Part shown: positions 46,304-55,642 of the stretch, piece after piece
Numbering within the stretch: position 1 is the stretch's first letter
Layout: the number at the start of each line of letters is the position of its first letter
Source: Ilyonectria destructans
Taxonomy: Eukaryota; Ascomycota; Sordariomycetes; Hypocreales; Nectriaceae
Assembly: GCA_020740775.1 (NCBI GenBank)
Contig: JAHEWK010000001.1
Span: 558,001 to 622,000, forward strand
Length of the DNA: 64,000 nucleotides
Direction: 5' to 3'
Program-made: the position numbers and the translations under genes
Notes under the pieces: model-generated
What the model was told of the DNA's origin: nothing
Database searches by the model: none
The model's input: only the letters and a program-made list of their open reading frames with translations

Positions 46304-47752
46304 CTACAAGCGTGCACTGATTCCGCTATTTTCCTTCTCCCACTTCAGTGCAGCATCAGATGTTGCATTATACCCGTACAGCCAATCTTGGAAAATAGTG
46401 TTGCCCATCAGGTTCGGGCTGCTGGCGTAATCTCCAGCCTTGAAGACGCCGCGCCGCATAGCCAGTATCTCCTCCTCCTTCATGTGGATGAAGAATCGGT
46501 TGGTGAAACTACCTCGCTGGATTGCGTGGACGCGATCTAGTCTTCCCCGATAGAAGAACTGTAGCAAATCAGGGAGGTCGTCTTTAGACTTGAGGTGAGA
46601 GAACGTTTCTTCCAGGAAGGCAGCATCTTCGATTGCCATGGCAGCACCTTGAGCCAGATAGGGGAGTGTCGCGTGAACAGCGTCGCCGATGAGGACCATT
46701 TTGTTACTCGGATGCACCCAGTTGGTCATTGCAGGGAGATCTGTTAGGCGCCACTTCTCAACTTCGTCTGGCAAAAATGAAAGCAGCTTCTGGATCCTGG
46801 GAGATGTAAGCGGTTGCAAAACATTGACGCATTACAGGTTGACTTACATTGGAGACCAGCCCTTGTACGCATTCCGTACCTCGGACGCATTGGCGGGAGC
46901 CTTGTATCCCTTCATCTTGCGGTCATCGGGAATGACCATGAGCAGATTAAAGGTCTTCTCCTTCTGCATATTGTAGCTAATCCACAGTGAGTCGACATGT
47001 TCAGATTGCACCATTGGGTCGAGACTTACCCAATAATGTGATGATCAGGACCCAAGAACTGCTCAAAATTTGGGTCTTGGCTCAATGGCGCCAGCTCAGG
47101 ATCGTTTGTCAGACATTCCCTTGGAATCACAACTCGGAAACATGTGTCGCCAGTCTCGTGTGGCTCGGTCCCAAGTCCCGCGGCCCGTCTCGCGATGCTC
47201 TTGACGCCATCAGCAGCGATGATAAGATCACCACGGACGACCTCGCCGGATTCCAACACGACCGAAGCCTCCTCAGGATTGTATTTGACCACCGTCTGGC
47301 CCTTGCGCACTTTGGCACCTGCTGCCGTGGCCGCTTCGAGGAGTACTGTGTGATAATCGGGCCTGTAGACCTGCCAGTACGGAGCGCCATACTTTTCGCG
47401 ATGCCTCGACAAATCAGTGAAGCCCTCAGGCGCTCCGGTGATCCAAGACCGGTAGTTGATCCGTGTCGGCTTGGAGCTGATGGCGTCCATCCGGTCCCCC
47501 ATTCCCCATCGTATCAATTCTCTCGCTGCGTTCGGGGGAACTTGAATGCCTGCACCGATCTGTGGCAATTCAATGGTAGTTAGCCAATTGCTTGGAATAT
47601 TTGAGCAATGGTCATAGTCATACCTCGACAAACTCCGCTGCTTGTTCTAGCACCGTCGCGCGATGTCCTGCATTTGTGATGGCGAGCGCAGCCCCGAGCC
47701 CTCCGATTCCTGCGCCGACGATGATGACGTCAAGTTGGAATTTCGAAGACAT
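46304..47752 (-). CDS. FAD-dependent monooxygenase, salicylate 1-hydroxylase-like
   Basis: Exons 47752-47624, 47559-47030, 46976-46848 and 46796-46304 encode 426 residues. The FAD motif GxGxxG is VGAGIGGLGAALA (from residue 12), a GD-type motif is DLIIAADGVKSIAR, and the second FAD motif is GDAVHATLPYLAQGAAMAIEDA. This is the class A flavoprotein monooxygenase layout of salicylate and 6-hydroxynicotinate hydroxylases, which use NAD(P)H and O2 to hydroxylate an aromatic ring, often with loss of a carboxyl group. Splicing across 46977-47029 restores HHIIGYNMQKEKTFNLLMV. The promoter carries CGGAATTCTATCCG (47978-47991). I regard this gene as the left member of the motif-linked cluster. Confidence 0.9.
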
Positions 47753-48288
47753 ATTTATTATCGCTGCAAATATGCAATTGGTGTGATGATTGAGTGATTG
47801 ATTGATTGATTCAGTTCGGTGTGGGCAGCTTCTTTACTGTGCTATGTGCCAGTATTTTAACCACTGGTAGCCATTCAATATGGGCTGATTGTGGTAGGAA
47901 ATCGAAAGGTATTCACGATGCTGACCGAGGAAGCGCGAGACCAGAAGACCTTCTCCGACACAGAAAGGCCGGTGTTGCGGAATTCTATCCGTCAAATGTT
48001 CCGAGATGGCTGGCGATTTCCGTGCAGCGGACCGAACGCGGGATGGGCTTAGTGCCTGGATATTACGACTCAACAAATGGGAAAAGATGCACGGGTGGTA
48101 ATGAGAACTCAATCTATAGGTCTGGGTAAATGTAGAAAAATATGGGTGGTAGATTTGTTAATGAAAGGACTTGAATTCATTGATAAAATAACGCGAGATC
48201 TACGTGCAATAATTTGCACTCCGCTATAATGAGACATTTAAAACGACATACACCATCCTTATCTCCCAAAGACCAATAATTACAATGA
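47753..48288. other. Promoter of FAD monooxygenase
   Basis: A 536-bp region between the monooxygenase start and the stop of the short regulator. It contains the motif site below and a TGAT microsatellite at about 47790-47811. Confidence 0.55.
47978..47991. promoter_or_regulatory. Cluster motif CGGAATT with downstream CCG
   Basis: CGGAATTCTATCCG: a CGG/CCG pair spaced by 8 bp containing the shared CGGAATT heptamer, 226 bp upstream of the monooxygenase ATG. See the finding on the shared motif. Confidence 0.5.
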
Positions 48289-48930
48289 TTATGCAATATT
48301 TAGCGTCCCGATCTCATCCCATGCCTCTAGTAGTGATAGAAGCCCTATAGGCTCTGCAGGAGTGGACTGAATCCTCTTCGAGGGCTGGCGATAAGCCTCA
48401 ACTATGAGCGTCGCTTCTAAATCCGAGCCAACGCTGCTCGTGAAACTATCATCGCCCTCCATGCTCATTTCTGTACACCAACATGACTGACTGGAATCAT
48501 AGCTCGCCTCACAAGAACAAGCTGAGGCCGATTCATGAGTAGGCACAGCCGAGAGGGGCGGCATTTGTTGATTCATCCAAGATGCACCGCGCTTCCTTGG
48601 TCCTCCAATTAACCGGCGTAAAATCGTCCCCGCTCTGACGTTTGGGTTGATTGTAGTGGGAGCCTTGGGCCTCAGCCGTCTTTTACTGGACGGAATGTTG
48701 CATTCATCTCCAAAGAGCTGGCAGTTGACACATCGGTCACCAGGCGTACTCTGAATACACCGAACTTTTCGTTTTCGACAAGTTTGGCATGCGGGATAAT
48801 CGCTTCTCGGCCTTCTGTGCGAGACTCTCGGCCGGACTGGCGTAGATTCATCGTCGGATTTGGCCCGCTCCGGTGTCGTTTCGTAAAGAGGTGGGCTATT
48901 TGTTGGTGAAGAGTCAATTAGAATTGACAT
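48289..48930 (-). CDS. Short Zn(II)2Cys6 DNA-binding protein
   Basis: A single exon encodes 213 residues. The zinc cluster is CQTCRKRKVRCIQSTPGDRC-VNC-QLFGDEC at about 48-80, preceded by a Pro/Arg-rich leader. The C-terminal half has several extra cysteines (CSCEASYDSSQSCWC) and ends with LLSLLEAWDEIGTL, a possible short activation or dimerisation helix. The large fungal_trans middle domain is absent, so this is a compact regulator. It is divergently transcribed from the cyclase-family gene through a 378-bp region bearing a CGG-N5-CCG palindrome. It could be the cluster's activator, a modifier or an antagonist of the larger regulator at 55643. Confidence 0.85.
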   Translation of the reverse strand: MSILIDSSPTNSPPLYETTPERAKSDDESTPVRPRVSHRRPRSDYPACQTCRKRKVRCIQSTPGDRCVNCQLFGDECNIPSSKRRLRPKAPTTINPNVRAGTILRRLIGGPRKRGASWMNQQMPPLSAVPTHESASACSCEASYDSSQSCWCTEMSMEGDDSFTSSVGSDLEATLIVEAYRQPSKRIQSTPAEPIGLLSLLEAWDEIGTLNIA

Positions 48931-49308
48931 GTCCAGTTGAATGTGGTGTTTGGTGTCGAAGTTGGTATCATTTCATTTGCCAATGGCGTACTATCACCAT
49001 CATAGATGGCGGGGGACAGAGCTTGGAAAATAGATGCTCTCATCTGATGTGGGCCTCCTTCAAGATGGACAATGGTATCAATTGCGGCTACGGAGTCTAA
49101 CATTGTATGAAATGAATCGCTCTGGCACTGTCAAGGAAATTACGGACACTGGCCATGCCCGGAACGGAGGTCTCTTAGCTCGGTGACTGCACCCGCTGCT
49201 CCGAAAGTAGCGCCGGGGGGGGACGGTATTTCCGCAGAGCACCTCATATATCACGGAAGGCTGGGAGACAATGTCTAGGAGACAGTTACACTCCTGATAT
49301 CTTTGAAA
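48931..49308. other. Divergent promoter (short regulator / cyclase-family gene)
   Basis: A 378-bp shared promoter with a G-rich run and the palindrome listed next. Confidence 0.55.
49224..49234. promoter_or_regulatory. CGG-N5-CCG palindrome
   Basis: CGGTATTTCCG, 75 bp upstream of the cyclase-family ATG. It differs at one base from CGGAATTTCCG at 55238. CGG-Nx-CCG is the established class of Zn2Cys6 dimer sites. Confidence 0.5.
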
Positions 49309-50486
49309 ATGGAACTGCCAGAATTGTCCCAGGTCGTCCGCCCTTCCTTCAGCGACCTGCCGCTACGAAAAGATGATCCCCCATACTCGGCCTGGGGGCT
49401 ATGGGGGAAGGATGACCAGTTGGGAACCTTGGTAATTATTCAGAAGTATATCATCGGTACACGTATTGACAAATGACCGTAGAACCTGTTATCGCCCACT
49501 TCTGTTCGAGACGCAGCGTCTGAGATCCGCGAGGGGAAGCGGTTCAGCCTAAAGTATGCCTAGACCCAAATACCATCTGCATTCTCGAAGACGTCTCATT
49601 CCCATTCTTACGGTGCATTTTAGCTGGTGCTTGAGCCACCCAAAGACGCCCGGTTTTCAGAGGCATAAAGACGTATATTGCCATACCATTACTGGTCCAG
49701 GGCATGTCCTCGATGACACAGTAAGCCTTGAACCAAGACAAACTGGCTTGGATCTTGATGACTGACAGCTCCGCATAGATTAGCTTCAACACACAGAAAA
49801 GCACCCAATGGGATGGCTTGCGTCATTTCGCGTACCAAAAGGAGCAGCTCTTTTACAATGGCACAACCAAAGACGAAATCATTAACAAGCCGGATGGGAA
49901 GTTGGGAATTCAGTCGTGGCATAAAGCAGGATGCATCGCCGGCCGAGGAATATTGCTCGACTACTGGGCTTACGCAGAGGCCACGGGCATAAAGTACGAC
50001 GCTGCTCGTCCTCATAGCATTCAGTATGACGACTTGATGGCGTGTCTTCAATGGCAGCAGAAGATGTCGTCTGACAAGCTTGAGCCCAGAGCTGGTGACG
50101 TTCTCTTCATCCGGTCCGGGTTTTCGGTGCGATATTACGAGCTTACCGAAGATGAAGAACGAGAGGTTGGAGAAACTTGGCCGCCGGCATCTTGTGGCGT
50201 AAATCAAGATGTGAGGTTACTCCAATGGCTTTGGGACAACCGCTTTGCGGCAGTGGGGGGTGATTCGCCGGCTTGGGAAGCTTTTCCTGCTGATGAAAGT
50301 GCTGGCTTCTGTTATCACGAGGTGCTCATCGCTGGTTGGGGCTGCCCTGTGGCAGAGCTGCTTTGGCTCGAAGACTTGTCTAAATGGTGCCGAGAACAAA
50401 AGCGCTGGACATTCTTCTTGTCGTCTTGCCCATTGAATGTTCATGGAGGTGTAGCGAGTCCTGCCAACATGATTGCTTTAGTTTAG
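49309..50486 (+). CDS. Cyclase-family (PF04199, kynurenine formamidase-like) metal-dependent hydrolase
   Basis: Exons 49309-49431, 49483-49553, 49624-49720 and 49797-50486 encode 326 residues. The short exons are supported because each restores phase and family sequence: GLWGKDDQLGTL-NLLSPTSVRDA, then W-C-L-S-H-P..DDT, then STQWDGLRHF. The family metal site is represented by QWDGLRHF and by ..GRGILLDYWAYAE. PF04199 enzymes hydrolyse amide or C-C bonds in tryptophan and aromatic catabolism; fungal members are often in catabolic or secondary metabolite clusters. The substrate is unknown. The gene is divergently paired with the short Zn2Cys6 regulator. Confidence 0.88.
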
Positions 50487-50605
50487 GTTTATTGTTTATG
50501 GATAAGTATCTTAGGTACTGTCTATGTTGTGAATTGGAGCACTGGGATTTCTGAAATGAGACTATGGATCAAAGCTGCACATCTGTCGCTGTGCTTGCAT
50601 ATCCG

Positions 50606-51208
50606 TCAAAGGGCCGGAGATATCTTCTTAGTCCCAATTCTGTGCCATCGTACCGTAAAGAAGCTCGCCAACTCATTCGAGTCCCATACGCCCCTTGCTG
50701 CCTCGAAGGCTTGGCCATCACCAAACAAGACAGACGCGCTCTGTGATTGAAGCTCCACGCAGTTTCCCATCAAAGCTGCTGCTTTTCCTTGAGTAGAAAC
50801 ATGTTCTTGGTATGCTGCCGTTTGGATTTGGCCGTCGAGTACAGAAAACTTCAAAACCAGGCCATAGCGACTCTGGTAGACTGACGGGTCGACGGTGCCC
50901 AGGTAATAATGCTCCACGGTTGGTGGCCCCGTGGTTAGTGGCTGCACCTTTTCAAAGAAGGGACCCGCGTCAGGGCTGTTTGAAAAGGCTTCGTGCGCTT
51001 CAATGCTGTCCCATTGGGTGAGTGACACGGCGAAGAGTTGCTCTCCATCTTTGGCGGGTATAGTGACGCCGGTCATGATTGAGCGGAGTCCCGGCTGGGC
51101 CAGAAGAACGGGCTCCAAATGTTGGCTAAAGACGCTCAAGAATTCCGAGAAGGGGACCGCAAGAGGGATTTGCACCAGCTCGGTAGCTGGGCCATTTGTT
51201 GACGCCAT
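50606..51208 (-). CDS. ABM-like (dimeric alpha-beta barrel) protein
   Basis: A single exon encodes 200 residues. The first half fits an antibiotic-biosynthesis-monooxygenase-type ferredoxin-like fold: VFSQHLEPVLLAQPGLRSIM, then FAVSLTQWDSIEAHEAF, the usual WxS/DxExHxxF helix start. The second half looks like a further, weaker repeat of the fold (YGLVLKFSVLDGQ..AFEAARGVWDS). Such proteins are cofactor-independent oxygenases or small lyases and binding proteins of pathway intermediates. Function here is not determined. It is divergently transcribed from the aldehyde dehydrogenase gene across a 318-bp motif-bearing promoter. Confidence 0.7.
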   Translation of the reverse strand: MASTNGPATELVQIPLAVPFSEFLSVFSQHLEPVLLAQPGLRSIMTGVTIPAKDGEQLFAVSLTQWDSIEAHEAFSNSPDAGPFFEKVQPLTTGPPTVEHYYLGTVDPSVYQSRYGLVLKFSVLDGQIQTAAYQEHVSTQGKAAALMGNCVELQSQSASVLFGDGQAFEAARGVWDSNELASFFTVRWHRIGTKKISPAL

Positions 51209-51526
51209 GGTTCTGGTTCTCGGTTGAGATAAGTCCTATGACGGCATTAAAATAGATAAAATGATGTCTCTTAAATAGTCAGACACAAGAGCCTACAGAT
51301 CTGCAATTGGATTTTCTAGGCAGCTATAGAAATTATGATACAAAATGATAAGGTCGTGTGGAGATCGCTGGCCCCGAAATGCCGTAGCGACCGGGACGCT
51401 CTAACAGTCGCAATTCCGAAGGTACCGGAAAGTCACCGTCGGGCAACATGTCTTTAAAAAGCCCCGGATTTGAGAGGCTGAAACCACCCAGCAGCAATAG
51501 TAATCTATTATTTCGACGCTATCAAA
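51209..51526. other. Divergent promoter (ABM-like gene / aldehyde dehydrogenase)
   Basis: A 318-bp shared promoter; see the motif site. Confidence 0.55.
51412..51428. promoter_or_regulatory. Cluster motif (AATTCCG) with adjacent CCGG
   Basis: AATTCCGAAGGTACCGG: the complement of CGGAATT at 51412-51418, followed 7 bp later by CCGG. It is 109 bp upstream of the aldehyde dehydrogenase ATG. Confidence 0.5.
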
Positions 51527-53341
51527 ATGGCAATGTTACCAATTGAGCTCCCATCGCGTGGGTTGTTCATCAATAACCAGGTTAGACGCAATTACCGTGT
51601 TTAAATCTCACAAACTGATCGTCCATTTGGTGTAGATTGTGGACAGTCTCAGCAAGTCCGCAGAGAAATTGACTCTCTTGAACCCAGTAGACGACTCAAT
51701 CGTCGTGGATGACGTGCAAATTGCCGCCAAGGAGGATATTGACCATGCAGTTGCCCTAGCCAAAAAGGCTTTCCAGCAGGGCCCATGGGCAACATTCACA
51801 GGTTCTCAGCGGGCGGCATGCCTAAACAAGCTCGCCGACCTCGTTGAGAGAGATGCTGAGCGCCTTGCGTATGCAGAGTCACTACCTACGGGTCGTCCGA
51901 TTGCCGGAATCATCCACTTTGACTTGGTGCACATGGCGCAGGTGTATAGATGTAAGCAGGCGAGATTGTCCCTGCTGTGTGGTTGGGTTTGGAAATATTG
52001 AAACAAGCTGATTACTTTTAGATTATGCTGGCTGGGCTGATAAGATCGCTGGTCAGTCATTCACAGAAGACAATGGATTTGCCAAGATTGTACGATACAA
52101 GCCGTTAGGAGTGTGTGCGAGTATCGCCTCTTGGAATTCTACCTTCATGTACATTGGGTGGAAACTTGGCCCAGCCCTTGCAGCAGGAAACACGGTTTGC
52201 GACCATATTTTCTATTTGGTTACCATCCAACTGACAGCGTCTTCAGGTTATTTTCAAGCCGTCTGAGAAGTCGCCACTTGGGACTTTGGCGCTGGCACCT
52301 CTGTACGCGGAGGCCGGCTTCCCTCCGGGCGTTGTGCAGTTTGTGACGGGCGCTCGGGAAACGGGAGCTCTATTATCGTCACACTTGGGCATTTCAAAAA
52401 TCAGCTTCACCGGATCCATTGCCGGTGGATTGGCAGTTCAAGATGCTGCCAGTCGAAGCAATTTGAAGCGTGTAACCCTTGAGCTTGGAGGAAAGTCTGC
52501 TGCAGTAGTCTTTAGTGATGCCGATTTTGACAACGCGGTTGCTGGGTATGTTTGCGTCCCGCTGTATATGCATCCTTCATTGATGTTTGCTGACTTTCTA
52601 CAGTGTAGCTGAAGGCTTTCTCGCCAATTCAGGCCAGATATGCGTTGGTAAGACGAGGCCCTGCTCTATAGCGTTAACATATTGTGCTGACAACATCCAG
52701 CGGCCTCGCGAGTACTGGTCGAGGAGTCTATCGCAGAGAAGTTTTTTGCTGCTATCAAGTCCGTATTTGAAGCGGCGTCAGCAGCAATGGGCGGCAGCCC
52801 CTTAGAAATGACGACGAACCATGGCCCTGTCGTTGATAAATTGCAGTTTGATCGCATCATGTCCTACATCGAGAAAGGTAAAGCGTCAGCGCAGCTTCTT
52901 GTGGGAGGCAAGAGGAAGGGCACGGTAGGTTGTTTTATCGAACCGACCATCTTTGTCAATCCAGAGCCAAACAGCCCGGTCTGGTGTGAGGAAATATTTG
53001 GGCCCGTCTTGACAGTCAAGACATTTAAGAGCGAAGACGAAGCGGTCGCATTGGCGAACAATACTGCATATGGACTCTCTGGTATGGACCCATGACCTTG
53101 CTGCTCTATACGTTCACTGACAAAATTATTCTGGAACACAGCATGCATATACACCAAGGACTTGACTCGAGCTCTACGCGTATCGGCGGCCATGGAGACA
53201 GGCGGTGTATCCATAAATTCGCCATATCTCCCAGAACTCAACACGCCATTTGGTGGAGTCAAGCAAAGTGGCCAGGGAAGAGAGCTGGGAGCATACGGAT
53301 TGTATAGCTACCTGGAGCCACAGGCTGTCCACATCAAGTAA
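51527..53341 (+). CDS. Aldehyde dehydrogenase (ALDH superfamily)
   Basis: Seven exons (51527-51580, 51636-51951, 52022-52194, 52247-52545, 52604-52647, 52701-53081, 53142-53341) encode 488 residues. The general-base Glu260 lies in VTLELGGK and the nucleophile Cys294 in FLANSGQIC, 34 residues apart as in the family. The NAD-site SASWNSTF (N in the oxyanion hole) and FTGSIAGG are present, as are EEIFGPVL and the C-terminal PFGGVKQSGQGRELG. The enzyme should oxidise an aldehyde to the acid with NAD(P)+. In the cluster this acid could be the substrate of the CoA ligase at 58768. No targeting tail is visible (it ends VHIK). Confidence 0.92.
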
Positions 53342-53842
53342 GAAAGCAGAGACGTCGTGTCGTGGGAGTAGCTGACAGCATCTAGGATGACGCCGCCGCC
53401 GAAATTGTAGTGTGCATATCGACTGCAGGGTTGACTGTAGGCTACTGAAGACTTAAAAGGGATACGATAGGTACATTTAGCTATCTTTTATCTATTTTTC
53501 AGTCATACTGTTTTTTAAATTCTCTACATTTTCCAATCACCCACATTCTGATCATGTAGAGTGGCCAGCGTCAAATATTAAAGAGATTGAATGGAGAGAT
53601 GTGAAAATCGGATTCGTATGTCCCTAAATTACAGCGCCCGTCGAATCCCTGTGGCGCTGGTGGGCCGGAATTTTAGCGGGCTGCGGGCGAACCCACCGCT
53701 GGACGGAATTGTCCCAGTTCCGGCCCGTCGCGCGGATGCGTCCAAACTTGTTTTAATAACTGTCCTAGTGAAAGCTTCAAACGCAGCTCAGTGAACATTC
53801 TATTCAATCATCTTGTGACATATTTGCGGCTGGATCTTTCAA
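53342..53842. other. Promoter of peroxisomal alpha/beta-hydrolase
   Basis: A 501-bp region; the 3' 180 bp are GC-rich and hold two motif copies (next entry). Confidence 0.55.
53666..53723. promoter_or_regulatory. Two CGGAATT motifs
   Basis: CGGAATT occurs at 53666-53672 and 53704-53710; the second is followed by TCC and then AGTTCCGG (53716-53723), forming a spaced CGG..CCG pair. They are 133-171 bp upstream of the hydrolase ATG. Confidence 0.55.
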
Positions 53843-55205
53843 ATGGCGTCTCTTTATACACGTCAGACACTTGTCATCCCAGCGAGCGTACCGGGGCAAA
53901 ATGAGGCTTCGATCCGACACAATCTTCCCACACCGTTGAGGCTGTCGGCTCACGATTACCGCATCCGTGACGCAGATGAAGCTGGGTTTACGATAATTCT
54001 CACACACGGGACATCGTTCAATAAACATTTCTGGCAATTGATCATCGACTTGCTTCTAGCTCAGCCAGAATTACGGTCCAGAGTCAAGAGATTGATTGCG
54101 ATTGATGCTGCAAACCATGGCGACAGTGCGGTGTTGAACAAGGACGCCCTCCCACCAAAAGGTTAGCTGTCTTGGCGACGTAGCCTTGAACCTCGGTCGG
54201 TATTGACTGCGTATAGCATTTTGGCCCGACGACTCGCGCGACATCCTCCATACGCTGAAATATTTCGGCGTTGAACAGCCTGTGATCGGTATTGGGCACT
54301 CATTTGGAGGGGGAGCCATGTGAGTCGAATTGGCTTCCTATCTTTAAAAAATTACTCATTGACGGGGTAAAATTTAGGTGCCATGCAGCCATGATGGAGC
54401 CTGAAGCATTTTTGGCGACCATCTTTATCGAGCCTATTTTATTCCAGATGAAAGATCAGACCGAGGCCGTCGCAAGAATGACTATGAGGCGCCGGGACAC
54501 GTGGAATTCCAAGTCGGTTGCCAATATTTGCTGGTGAAACAGCGCTGACAATGTTTTACAGGGAGGATCTTACAGCAGCATTTCAGAAGAGTGCAAGTCT
54601 TCAAGACTGGGATAAGCGACAGCTGCAGGTATACATTGTACGTATCGACAAACAATATGCAAATTAGGCACGCACTGATTATTTCAAGGAGCACGGGACG
54701 TTTCCAATTGACGGGAGTGCTACGTCGCCAAGGATGCTGAAAACACCAAAGAATCAAGAAGCGGCACGTACAGAGCTTACCCTGTGCTTTGTGCATCATG
54801 CTAATGCACTGAATGGACACTATAGGCCACGTATCTTGCCGCACCATATCCGGAGATTCTTGGGCTGATAGGCCAATCTCGAGGGCGCCACCACTTCGTC
54901 TGGGGCTCCGAGAGCAAAGTGATGCAAGTGTAACCATTGAATGCTAGTCGAACACCGTACTGACAAACCTCAGATCTACCTCGGACCGAGAATCGGTTGC
55001 GCGAATCATCCGGGCCCCCTCAACGACGCAGGTCCTGTCGGGAGCTGGCCACCTGGTAGGGCCATAGTGCAGATTCGTTAATCCGCTACCATACTAACCT
55101 ATCACATAGGTGCCAATGACTCACCCGGAGGCCTTGACCTCTATTCTCGATGGCCTTCTCCGAGACATCCCACTGCCTCGCCGGTCTTCACAGGCAAAGC
55201 TTTGA
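53843..55205 (+). CDS. Alpha/beta-hydrolase (LPX1/AKT2-like) with peroxisomal AKL tail
   Basis: Eight exons (53843-54161, 54217-54319, 54378-54512, 54562-54637, 54689-54763, 54826-54929, 54974-55055, 55110-55205) encode 329 residues. The nucleophile is Ser135 (GIGHSFGGGAM) and the likely base His297 (LSGAGHLVPM). The N-terminus has ILTHGTSFNKHFW, the oxyanion strand. The C-terminus RRSSQAKL ends in AKL, a PTS1-type peroxisomal signal. It resembles fungal 'toxin biosynthesis' (AKT2-type) hydrolases and yeast Lpx1. The intron at 54764-54825 needs a GC donor (GCACGT) to keep frame (QEA-ATYLAAPYPE); the GT four bases on would shift it. That donor is atypical, so this junction is the least sure. 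Confidence 0.85.
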
Positions 55206-55642
55206 AATGCGTTACACCAGGGCTGGCGTCCCGAGCACGGAATTTCCGTCGAAAATTCCGGATGCTGGAAAAGTGGCCAGCCCCTTTCCCCTCAGCGACC
55301 ACGTCTAAACTCCTTTGAGTCAAGATCCAAACTTAGACAGACTCGTCGACGCCGCACAATGCGGGGGTGGGCCACGATGCTGCTCTCCGCGGTGGTGATC
55401 TGGGGCAAATGATCTGGGGTCTGGGGTTCGCCTGTGGTCTCGACCGAAGTCGAATGCACGAACTATTGCTACGTCATTATAGGCTATAATCTAAATCATT
55501 TGCTCCTTTTGCTTTATCGTCCTCCGGCCCCCTCGTCGTGAGACCCCACACTCGCATATCGCGGACGTCCCGGCTGCATCTCCCTCGCGTCCACAGCCTC
55601 CCCAACGCGCAGTTCTTTGCTCAGGCGCAGCCATCGATCAGC
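55206..55642. other. Intergenic between hydrolase and large regulator
   Basis: A 437-bp region; the motif pair lies near its left end, next to the hydrolase stop. Confidence 0.5.
55238..55260. promoter_or_regulatory. CGG-N5-CCG palindrome plus AATTCCG
   Basis: CGGAATTTCCG at 55238-55248 is a CGG-N5-CCG inverted repeat containing CGGAATT; a second motif in opposite orientation is at 55254-55260. They lie about 390 bp upstream of the ATG of the Zn2Cys6 gene, consistent with autoregulation. Confidence 0.55.

Noticed and set aside
47786..47812. TGAT microsatellite before the FAD monooxygenase
   Set aside because: A simple-sequence run without evident function; not a CRISPR or transposon feature.
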